Below, one piece after another: positions 1-7,010 of a stretch of 57,451 bases of DNA (within the stretch, counting starts at the first letter, position 1; each line of letters starts with the position of its first letter). Position numbers and translations under genes: made by a program. The notes beneath the pieces were generated by a model. That model saw only the letters and a program-made list of their open reading frames with translations. It ran no database searches and was not told the origin of the DNA. The stretch is from JBMYYR01 sp049609625 (lineage in GTDB: Bacteria > Bacteroidota > Bacteroidia > Flavobacteriales > CAJXXR01): positions 1 through 57,451 of the forward strand of contig JBMYYR010000003.1 in assembly GCA_049609625.1 (NCBI GenBank), written 5' to 3'.

Positions 1-263
1 TTAATAAGTTAACTGAGGTTAGTGGTATTGCTATAAGTAATTCTATTCAGTTAAAAAAGCAATATGTCATTAAGGGTAATGAAATTTGGACCGCAGATTA
101 CAGTAAAATAAAAACTAATTTAGAATTTATTATAGAAGGATTTGTTGAAGATGGGCCAAAATGGGGTCCAGACATTGAAGTAGATGTAGTTTGTGAATTT
201 GAAACTAATGGCATTACGTATAGAATAATGGCCAAATCACAAAATATTGATAAAACATCATAA
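1..263 (+). CDS. 3' end of an unrecognised protein
   Basis: An open frame enters from the left edge and ends at TAA 261-263, giving 87 residues without an internal stop. The visible part is rich in Ile, Asn, Lys and acidic residues. It has alternating hydrophobic stretches (for example NLEFIIEGFVEDG and DIEVDVVCEFETNG) that suggest a small beta-rich domain. I do not recognise the family and see no signal or membrane segment in this part. The stop codon overlaps the left arm of the palindromic element that follows, an arrangement typical of gene cassettes, but this is only suggestive. The start lies outside the window. Confidence 0.6.
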   Translation, partial: NKLTEVSGIAISNSIQLKKQYVIKGNEIWTADYSKIKTNLEFIIEGFVEDGPKWGPDIEVDVVCEFETNGITYRIMAKSQNIDKTS

Positions 264-368
264 CAAAACATTTGCTTACAACTAAGTCTTCGGATTTGCT
301 CGCAGGACTAACTCTGAACACAAGCTTGACTAAAACTCAGATTTTACTGGCGTTTTTTTGTCGTTATG
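259..368. repeat. Candidate attC-like or dispersed palindromic element
   Basis: A stretch of about 110 bases is bounded by CATAAC (259-264) and its inverted copy GTTATG (363-368). The AAC and GTT triplets sit at the two ends, as in integron attC sites. The middle holds shorter inverted pieces (AGTC near 286 against GACT near 307) and repeated GACTAA words. CTCAG (336-340) also has an inverted partner CTGAG at 376-380, just outside. The flanks do not match the strict RYYYAAC/GTTRRRY core, so a MITE-like or other intergenic repeat is equally possible. Copy number cannot be judged from one window. Confidence 0.3.
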
Positions 369-601
369 GGTTTTGCGCTGAGAATTTTGGAAAGAATACC
401 CTTTAAAAAACCAACCTAAGGCTCAGCAAAACTAAAGCAGAACGATGGCAATGAAAGACTTATCCGTTACTGGCCACACCTATCCCCTTTTGTTCCCGAT
501 AAAACACGGAAACAAAACAAAGGCATGTATAAAAAAATCTTACCTTTGGTGGATTGTTTTATTTTTAATCACATTTATATCAATTAAAACACTCCTAAAA
601 C
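369..601. other. Gene-poor stretch before the TerB-like gene
   Basis: No convincing gene is seen here. An 80-codon frame (445-687) starts in this stretch, but it overlaps the TerB-like gene in another frame and has no recognisable domain. The only regulatory signal noted is a promoter-like TACCTTTG at 541-548. Confidence 0.5.
541..548 (+). promoter_or_regulatory. Possible -7 box for the TerB-like gene
   Basis: TACCTTTG fits the Bacteroidota -7 consensus TAnnTTTG and lies 53 bases before the ATG at 602. No TTG is present at the expected upstream distance, so this is a half-site only. Confidence 0.3.
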
Positions 602-1039
602 ATGGATCAGAAACAAGCAACCGTTTATCATTATATTTTTATTTTATATTTGGCTTATGCTCATCTAACAGATCGAAAAGTGTCTGAAGAAGAAGGCGTT
701 GAAGTCCAGAAAAAATCGGCTAAATGGTTTAAAGTCAACCACAATAATATTCATATTTTCAACAAAATAATGATGGAAGCTACAGCTTGGTATAATGCGA
801 CGAAAGACGACCGAGGAAAATATGAGTTGTTGATGAATGTAACCAAAACCTTAGCGCAGATAAAAGAAATTGACATCAATGCCCGAAAAGATATTCTTTC
901 TGATTTGAGAGATATAGCTGTGGCTGATGGACGTTTTGGAGAAGAGGAAAAATCGCTACACGACCTAATAGGTAAAGAGCTCGGAATCAATATATTAACA
1001 GCTGACAAAAATGAAACCAACCGCAAGTTAGGTTTCTAA
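602..1039 (+). CDS. TerB-like small helical protein
   Basis: A 145-residue soluble, all-helical, acidic protein. The central pattern (LRDIAVADGRFGEEEKSLHD, about residues 100-120) is the TerB/DjlA-type signature, in which an A-x-x-D-G-x-x-x-x-E-E block forms an acidic helix pair. An N-terminal helix (YIFILYLAYAHLTDRKVSEEE) looks like a second copy of the same element, with Asp/Glu in place of the DG pair. TerB-type domains occur in tellurite-resistance and stress proteins and are thought to bind metal or partner proteins. The precise job here is unknown. It stands alone, 24 bases before a GNAT-like gene on the same strand, so the two may be co-transcribed. Confidence 0.6.
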   Translation: MDQKQATVYHYIFILYLAYAHLTDRKVSEEEGVEVQKKSAKWFKVNHNNIHIFNKIMMEATAWYNATKDDRGKYELLMNVTKTLAQIKEIDINARKDILSDLRDIAVADGRFGEEEKSLHDLIGKELGINILTADKNETNRKLGF

Positions 1040-1063
1040 TTTTAAGCTAAAAACACCTTTCTG

Positions 1064-2224
1064 ATGACCATTATAGAAGCCAATACAAAAGCATTTCAAG
1101 AGGATTTTCTTAAAATGCCTAAATCCATTTACGTTGATGATTCTAACTACGTAGAACCTTTATACTCAGATGTTTCAGCTGTTTTTTCATCTTCAAACAA
1201 GGCCTATAAAGCCGAAGATTGTATTCGGTTTTTGCTCCAAAAAGAAGGACAATATATTGGACGTATTGCTGCTTTTGTCAACGCCAAAACTACCAAAGCC
1301 GAAGGCATAAACGTTGGTGGCTTAGGGTTTTATGAATGTATTGATGATTTGGAGGCGTCTAAAACTTTATTCGATGCGGCAATAGATTGGCTAAAAGCAA
1401 AAGGTATTCAAGCTGTTGATGGCCCGATAAATCTTGGCGAACGTGATAAATTTTGGGGTTGTCAGATCAATAATTTTACAGACATCCCGAGCTACAATCA
1501 AGCTTATGGGCGTCCGTACTATTCAAGTCAATTTGAAGCCTATGGCTTCCAAGATTATTTTCAACAATTTGTGTTTTTCCGAGATATTTATATTCCAGCA
1601 CAACCTATTTTTGTTCGGAAATTCAATCAAGTTATGGCAGATGGCTCCTTTGAAGTCCGTACTGTGGAAGGTTGTAGTGTAGAAAAAATTGCAAAAGATT
1701 TCTTGACGGTTTACAACAAAGCTTGGGGTGATTCGTATAAGAATTTTAAACCGATGAAGTTGGCAAATGCCATCCGAATGGTTAAAACCATGAAGCCTAT
1801 TATGGATCCTCGGATTATCATCTTTGTGTTCAAAGGTGACGAACCCATTGCTTTTTACGTCAATATACCTGAATTGAATGAAATTTTCAGAAAAACTGGT
1901 CCAAATTTAAACCTTTGGGGAAAGCTCAAGTTTTTATATTATCGAGCAATCACCAAACCAGAAATTATGGTTGGTTTAATCTTTGGCGTGGTCAAAGAAT
2001 ATCAAGGTCAAGGTATGGAAGGTGTGATGATTAAATGGGTGGAAGACAATATCCTTCATCGGGTGCCTTATAAATATACGACCTTGAATTGGATTGGAGA
2101 TTTTAATCCAAAAATGTTGAAAATTACGGAACGTTTGGGCGCAAAACACCATCGAAAATTCATTACCTACCGCTATATGATTGACTCTTCAATTCCATTT
2201 GAACGTCATCCAGAAGTTAGTTAA
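1064..2224 (+). CDS. GNAT-fold acetyltransferase-like protein
   Basis: A 386-residue cytoplasmic protein. The C-terminal part contains a GNAT-like acetyl-CoA loop (VVKEYQGQGMEGVMIKWVE, about residues 308-326) preceded by a beta-strand rich region (IIIFVFKGDEPIAFYVNIPE). The N-terminal third (FLKMPKSIYVDDSNYVEPL and the FYECIDD region) is the signature of the larger YghO-like family found across Bacteroidota. Its substrate is not established. The gene ends one base before bshC and is almost certainly co-transcribed with it. This makes a link to thiol metabolism or to a small-molecule modification worth considering, but no function can be assigned from sequence. Confidence 0.7.
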   Translation: MTIIEANTKAFQEDFLKMPKSIYVDDSNYVEPLYSDVSAVFSSSNKAYKAEDCIRFLLQKEGQYIGRIAAFVNAKTTKAEGINVGGLGFYECIDDLEASKTLFDAAIDWLKAKGIQAVDGPINLGERDKFWGCQINNFTDIPSYNQAYGRPYYSSQFEAYGFQDYFQQFVFFRDIYIPAQPIFVRKFNQVMADGSFEVRTVEGCSVEKIAKDFLTVYNKAWGDSYKNFKPMKLANAIRMVKTMKPIMDPRIIIFVFKGDEPIAFYVNIPELNEIFRKTGPNLNLWGKLKFLYYRAITKPEIMVGLIFGVVKEYQGQGMEGVMIKWVEDNILHRVPYKYTTLNWIGDFNPKMLKITERLGAKHHRKFITYRYMIDSSIPFERHPEVS

Positions 2225-2225
2225 T

Positions 2226-3827
2226 ATGAACAAGCAATCTTCAAAAATCAGAACCAAAACCCTAGCCTACACCGACTTTCCTTTTTTGTCTAAAATCACT
2301 TTAGATTATTTAGATAAACATCCTGATTTAGAGACTTTTATAAGAAATTTCCCTTCCTTAGAAAGCTTGATTGATTATGGAAGAACAAAAACATTTTCTG
2401 CTCAAAAACGAGCAAATTTAGTACAGGTTTTAAGACAGCAATACAGCAACCTTAAACCTTCCGAAATACGAGAGCAACAGCTCAATTTGTTAGCCAAAGA
2501 CACAAGCTTTTGTGTTACCACAGGGCATCAATTAAGCCTGCTTACCGGCCCACTTTATTTTATCTATAAAATTGCTTCTATTATTCATTTGAGTCGGCAA
2601 TTGAACGCTGCTCAAAATGAGTTTAAAGCTATTCCAATGTTTTGGATGGCGTCTGAAGATCATGATTTTGAGGAAATTTCTGAAGTTGATATTTTTGGAA
2701 AAACCTACAAATGGGAAACCAAACAAAAGGGCGCTGTTGGGCGTATGAAGGTCGATGAACTCCGTCCACTTTTAGAGCAAATTAAATGTCAGTTCGGACT
2801 AAGTTTAGAAGCTCAGCAAGTTACAAACTGGATCGATAAAGCCTTTAAAAAACAAACACTTAGCGAGGCGATGTTGTATTTGGTTGATGCTATTTTTGAA
2901 CCTTATGGTTTATTAATCATTGAACCAGATCAGGCTGAACTTAAAAAAGAAATGCAGCCTTATTTTAAGTCAGAATTGGAACATGAAACAAGCTATAAGG
3001 CGTTTCAGGGCACGATAGAACACTGGCCAAAAGCTTATAAAAAGCAAATTAACGCTCGGGCTTGTAATTTATTCTACCTAAACGAACAACACAGAGGGCG
3101 TTTAGAAAAGATTGATGAAAACAAGTGGAAAGTAGATGATTCTGATTTGGAATTTAGCCAGACAGAACTTTTGGATATTTTAGAAAAATATCCCGAACGT
3201 TTTAGTCCAAATGTAGCTTTACGACCACTTTATCAAGAAGTTATTTTACCAAATTTGGCTTACATTGGCGGTGGTGGCGAATTGAGTTATTGGTTTTTGC
3301 TCAAAGGTATTTTTGAACAGTTTGAGGTCGATTTCCCCTATTTGATTTTGAGAAATTCAAATCTTCAACTCACTGATAAAGAATGTAATAGAATTGAAAA
3401 CCAAACTCTTTTTGATTGGAAAGATTTACTCATTGAAACGTCCGAATTTGAAGAGCGTATTCTCAAAAAAACTTATCAAAATACGCCAGCTATCCAAAAA
3501 TTAAAAGCGGACTTAGAGCTCAGTTTTGAAGAACTCAAAGCTGTCTATCCAAACCAAAAGGCTGCCTTTGAGCATCGGGAAAAAGCGATTTCTAAACACC
3601 TAGAACGTACCGAACATCTACTTTATAAAGATTGGAAACGGAATCAAAAACTGAATCTTGAGCATTACATCAAAACAAAAGAACTTGTTTTTCCAAAGCA
3701 AAATTTTCAAGAAAGACAATCTAATTTCATCGAGTTTTATTTAGCTCTCGGACAAGATTGGATTGAGCAATTGGTTGAGCATTCGGATGTGTTTCAGCAA
3801 GAATTACATTTGAATATTCGGGAGTAA
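2226..3827 (+). CDS. bshC: Bacillithiol biosynthesis cysteine-adding enzyme BshC
   Basis: A 533-residue protein proposed to add cysteine to glucosaminyl-malate, the last step of bacillithiol synthesis in the cytoplasm. Family marks include FCVTTGHQLSLLTGPLYFIYK (about residues 97-117), with the GHQ and TGP nucleotide-binding-like elements. There is also FWMASEDHDFEEI (about 139-151) and LAYIGGGGELSYW (about 347-359). The C-terminal quarter is a long charged coiled coil, as in other BshC proteins. I chose the ATG at 2226, one base after the stop of the preceding gene, over an in-frame upstream ATG at 2181. The 15 residues added by 2181 fall inside the preceding gene and do not resemble the family N-terminus. 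It converges with the permease gene at 3832, only four bases away. bshA and bshB are not in the window. Confidence 0.93.
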   Translation: MNKQSSKIRTKTLAYTDFPFLSKITLDYLDKHPDLETFIRNFPSLESLIDYGRTKTFSAQKRANLVQVLRQQYSNLKPSEIREQQLNLLAKDTSFCVTTGHQLSLLTGPLYFIYKIASIIHLSRQLNAAQNEFKAIPMFWMASEDHDFEEISEVDIFGKTYKWETKQKGAVGRMKVDELRPLLEQIKCQFGLSLEAQQVTNWIDKAFKKQTLSEAMLYLVDAIFEPYGLLIIEPDQAELKKEMQPYFKSELEHETSYKAFQGTIEHWPKAYKKQINARACNLFYLNEQHRGRLEKIDENKWKVDDSDLEFSQTELLDILEKYPERFSPNVALRPLYQEVILPNLAYIGGGGELSYWFLLKGIFEQFEVDFPYLILRNSNLQLTDKECNRIENQTLFDWKDLLIETSEFEERILKKTYQNTPAIQKLKADLELSFEELKAVYPNQKAAFEHREKAISKHLERTEHLLYKDWKRNQKLNLEHYIKTKELVFPKQNFQERQSNFIEFYLALGQDWIEQLVEHSDVFQQELHLNIRE

Positions 3828-3831
3828 AAAA

Positions 3832-4848
3832 CTACAACTCTTTACGTTTCCAAAGCAGAAAAACCACCAGAGGTGCGCCAAGAAAAGAAGCTATGGCATT
3901 GAGTGGGATAGGCGAATCTGACCAAGGATTTTGAGAAAGTAGGTCGAAAATTAATGATAACAATACGCCTAAAAGTGCGGTTTGGAGGATGAGTTTTTTG
4001 TGATTGGAAGATCTGAAAAGTAAACGAGCAAAATGCGGAACGGCCATGCCTAAAAAAGCAATCGGGCCACAAAAGGCTGTTGTACTCGCCACAAGTAAAG
4101 CAATGGTGAAAAAAACTAAAAAGCGTTGTTTTTTTATTGAAAAACCTAAAGCTTCAACTTCAAAATTGGACAGGTAAAAGGCATCTAAAAAGCGAGACAA
4201 AACAAAAGCTAAAATCAATCCAATCAACACGCTAAGGAAAAATAAAGGGACTTGATCGACCTGAACATCGGTATAGGAACCCATGGTCCAAACAGCGAAT
4301 TTTTTGACGGATTCGGCTGGCGAAAAATACTGTAAAAATTGAACAATCGCCGAACTAAAATAACTCAACATCAAACCCACAATCAGCAAAGCGACATTAG
4401 ATCTAAAGCGTAAACTAATGGCGCTAATCAGCATCAAAACCAAAACTGCACCTAAAAAAGCCGAACTCAAAATTCCAATAGACTGCCACTGAAACCCCAG
4501 CCCCAAACCAGCGCCCATAATAAACAAAGACACACCGAGACTTGCGCCCGTTCCGATACCCAAAACATAAGGCCCAGCGAGTGGATTTCTAAAAAAACTT
4601 TGCATCAATAAACCGCCCACCGAAAGCCCCAAACCTGCACAGCAAGCCGTCAAGACACGTGGCAATCTAATTTGATAAAAAATAAACGTTTCTGAATCTG
4701 TAAATAATTGATTATCTGATAAATGCGATAAAATTCGAGAGGCATTTAAACTCGATGAGCCTAAGCTTAAATCAGCCAAAAAAACCACAAAAATACACAG
4801 GATAATTAGTCCGTAGTACCATATAGTATGTTGTGATTTTGATGTCAT
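3832..4848 (-). CDS. FecCD/BtuC-type ABC transporter permease
   Basis: A 338-residue polytopic inner-membrane protein with roughly ten hydrophobic segments. Hallmarks of the FecCD/BtuC family are RLPRVLTACCAGLGLSVGGLLMQ (about residues 61-83) followed by NPLAGPYVLGIGTGASLG, and the cytoplasmic coupling region CGPIAFLGMAVPHFARLL (about 260-277). It starts nine bases after the binding-protein gene and ends the operon. The partner genes point to import of cobalamin or an iron complex. No ATPase gene (BtuD/FecE type) follows, because the next gene is bshC on the other strand. The ATPase must therefore be encoded elsewhere. Confidence 0.88.
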   Translation of the reverse strand: MTSKSQHTIWYYGLIILCIFVVFLADLSLGSSSLNASRILSHLSDNQLFTDSETFIFYQIRLPRVLTACCAGLGLSVGGLLMQSFFRNPLAGPYVLGIGTGASLGVSLFIMGAGLGLGFQWQSIGILSSAFLGAVLVLMLISAISLRFRSNVALLIVGLMLSYFSSAIVQFLQYFSPAESVKKFAVWTMGSYTDVQVDQVPLFFLSVLIGLILAFVLSRFLDAFYLSNFEVEALGFSIKKQRFLVFFTIALLVASTTAFCGPIAFLGMAVPHFARLLFRSSNHKKLILQTALLGVLLSLIFDLLSQNPWSDSPIPLNAIASFLGAPLVVFLLWKRKEL

Positions 4849-4857
4849 TTAATAGAA

Positions 4858-5967
4858 TTAATTCAGTTTTGAAAAGAAAAATAAGGAGTCAGTTTTTCCT
4901 GATTTTATCTGCAATAAATCCTTCAAAACCCAGTCTGGTCTTAACACACCCATTTCCCAATAGTCATTTCCACCTGCAGTATGTTGGCGTTTATTGGCAT
5001 TATAAATTTGTTGATTTTGAAAAGCTCGAAAGGCTGTAAAGCGGCTATCGGCTGTTTTTAAAGCCTCCAAACTTGAATACACACCTGGATTTATCCAAAG
5101 GTCTGCATCAGCATAGTGCTCAACAATCGACTCTAAATCAATAGGTAAAGCAGATTTTTCAGAATCAGTATCGAGATTATAAACAAAACCAGCGTCTCGA
5201 AGCAATTGCCCCATATAAGACGAATTGGTTGGCAAATGCCACTGTCCAGAAAAAGGGGCATTGAGCAAAATAGTCTTTGATTCAGTGTTTTGTTTTGATG
5301 AAGAAACCAAAGCTAAATAGTTAGTTTCAAGTTCCGAAAAATAAGATTCAGCAAGTGATGATTGATCGATGAAAAGAGCAAAAAACTTAATCCATTCTGC
5401 TCTCGCTAAAGGATGATTTTCGAGATAAGACGTACTAAACACCACAGGAATACCAAACGTTTTGAGTTGTTGATAAGCACTCTGATTTTGATTAAAACCT
5501 GAGGCAAAAAAAGCCTTGGGTTTTAATTCTAAAAGTTTTTCTGTTTGTAATGTTGATTCAGAATAAAACTCTGCAATATTTTGATTTTCAATATATTGAA
5601 TGATTTTCTCATCATAATAAAACGCTTTTTGATCCACGCCTTTTATGTACTCTAAACCACCCAAAACCTCAATCATTTTGGTGTAAACGCAAGATGCCGA
5701 AGCCATAGAGTTCACTGGTGTTTGAATCCAAGTTAAGGATTCAAAATGTTTCGGCTTTTCTGCCGATAACACAAACTCTTGTTTTACTTCTCCTGCTACC
5801 AAAAGTTGCAACAAGGTTTCGGAATCTTGTTTTGAATATCTGAAATTTTTTGCCCAGTTTAATTCTTTAAATTCGATGTTTTCAGACTGAACAGAGTTTG
5901 GTTTCACGTCTGTGTTTTGACAAGAAAAAAGGAGAAAAATAACATGTAGTGAAACTAAAATTCTCAT
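4858..5967 (-). CDS. BtuF/FepB-like ABC transporter substrate-binding lipoprotein
   Basis: With the start at 5967 this is a 369-residue protein beginning with MRILVSLHVIFLLFSCQ, a short lipoprotein signal with lipobox LFSC. An in-frame start 18 codons upstream exists but would bury the signal, so I prefer 5967. The body has the two-lobe helical-backbone receptor layout of metal-chelate and cobalamin binding proteins. One mark is VNSMASASCVYTKMIEVLGG near residue 85-105; another is the KPKAFFASGF strand later. The start codon overlaps the stop of the propeller gene as ATGA (5964-5967), implying translational coupling. It probably hands the ligand to the permease encoded at 3832-4848. Vitamin B12 is the favoured ligand because of the BtuG-like neighbour; an iron complex is the alternative. 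Confidence 0.78.
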   Translation of the reverse strand: MRILVSLHVIFLLFSCQNTDVKPNSVQSENIEFKELNWAKNFRYSKQDSETLLQLLVAGEVKQEFVLSAEKPKHFESLTWIQTPVNSMASASCVYTKMIEVLGGLEYIKGVDQKAFYYDEKIIQYIENQNIAEFYSESTLQTEKLLELKPKAFFASGFNQNQSAYQQLKTFGIPVVFSTSYLENHPLARAEWIKFFALFIDQSSLAESYFSELETNYLALVSSSKQNTESKTILLNAPFSGQWHLPTNSSYMGQLLRDAGFVYNLDTDSEKSALPIDLESIVEHYADADLWINPGVYSSLEALKTADSRFTAFRAFQNQQIYNANKRQHTAGGNDYWEMGVLRPDWVLKDLLQIKSGKTDSLFFFSKLN

Positions 5968-7010
5968 GGCTGGAAGTAAATTTCGGATGGAATATAACCT
6001 GTTGCTTTCGTGTCTATCCAACGCTTTTCATCAAGATTATAGATTTTTAATTCACCTTGAGCCTGATAATCTTTGGCATCAGAAAAATAAAGCAAACCAT
6101 CTGCCGAGCTCGAAAAACCATATAAAGTTTCACCCGGAAAGTCCATTAATTTTTCTTTTTCTCCAGTATGGCTATCCCAAACCCAAACTTGTTCTTGTGC
6201 CACATAAACTTTTGAATTACTGACTGTTAAGAATTTAGCATCAAAAGGAAAGGCGATTTTTTCTTTGATTTCGAAATCAGTATTGATTAACCAAAGTTCG
6301 GAAGCTTCGTCTGAAACTTCAACTAAAACCAAAACATGATCTGCATCAAATGGACTTAAACTACCAAAAGCATTTGGCAGCATCAAAGTCGAAATAATCT
6401 GTCCATTTCTATTGATTTTTAGAATTTTATTATCTTCAGGATTGGTATTTGCAAACGATTTTTGCTCAGCAAATATAAAGTCATCCAACAAAAGCATTTT
6501 TTCTGTCCAATCTGCTGTTTCTGAGAATGTTGTAAGTTCGTTTTTTATCGGATTTAAGCTGTAAATTTGATTTCCATACAGCGAACTCACCAAAATTTGC
6601 GTGTCCGACAAAGCCAACATATAGCGCGGACTGTTGAAACCAGAATAGCTTGCTAATTCGTCCATTTCTTCACTGCATTTCAGAATGGTATGACTATTAT
6701 TGAGCACCACAAACCACTCATCATCAAATTGATACATCGATTGAGCCACATCGCCAAGTGCTTTCTCATTCTGGTTCTGAAACACCCGATTACTCATTTG
6801 TTTGGTTTCGGTGTCATAAAACGAAATTGAGGCATCACCCCAATTAAAATGCCCTTCATTGATCAGCCAAAATCCGGGTGCACCAATTCGTTTGGTTTCA
6901 GAATCTGGATATTGAGGCCCAACATCATCAGGCTGACAAGCCAAAAACATAAAGGCAAAACAGCTCAAAAAGCTGTAATAGAAAAACTTAGAAATTGGTA
7001 ATTTGCTCAT
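5964..7010 (-). CDS. BtuG-like beta-propeller surface lipoprotein
   Basis: A 348-residue protein with a lipoprotein signal (FLSCFAFMFLACQPDD, Cys at about residue 25) and no further membrane segment. The body is a run of four-stranded sheet repeats typical of YncE/DUF5074-type propellers, for example GAPGFWLINEGHFNWGDASI and the SRYMLAL-like and KILKINRNGQ strands. In Bacteroides, BtuG proteins of this type sit on the cell surface on top of the TonB-dependent B12 receptor and capture cobalamin with very high affinity. Here the gene directly follows uvrD with no spacer and is translationally coupled to the BtuF-like gene, supporting a corrinoid-uptake role. Direct proof of the ligand is lacking. 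Confidence 0.7.
   Translation of the reverse strand: MSKLPISKFFYYSFLSCFAFMFLACQPDDVGPQYPDSETKRIGAPGFWLINEGHFNWGDASISFYDTETKQMSNRVFQNQNEKALGDVAQSMYQFDDEWFVVLNNSHTILKCSEEMDELASYSGFNSPRYMLALSDTQILVSSLYGNQIYSLNPIKNELTTFSETADWTEKMLLLDDFIFAEQKSFANTNPEDNKILKINRNGQIISTLMLPNAFGSLSPFDADHVLVLVEVSDEASELWLINTDFEIKEKIAFPFDAKFLTVSNSKVYVAQEQVWVWDSHTGEKEKLMDFPGETLYGFSSSADGLLYFSDAKDYQAQGELKIYNLDEKRWIDTKATGYIPSEIYFQP

Noticed and set aside
445..687. 80-codon frame before the TerB-like gene
   Set aside because: It overlaps the TerB-like gene in another frame, has no domain or promoter support, and spans the repeat-like stretch.
2181..2225. Upstream start for BshC
   Set aside because: It lies in the preceding gene and adds 15 residues unlike the BshC N-terminus; the ATG at 2226 fits.
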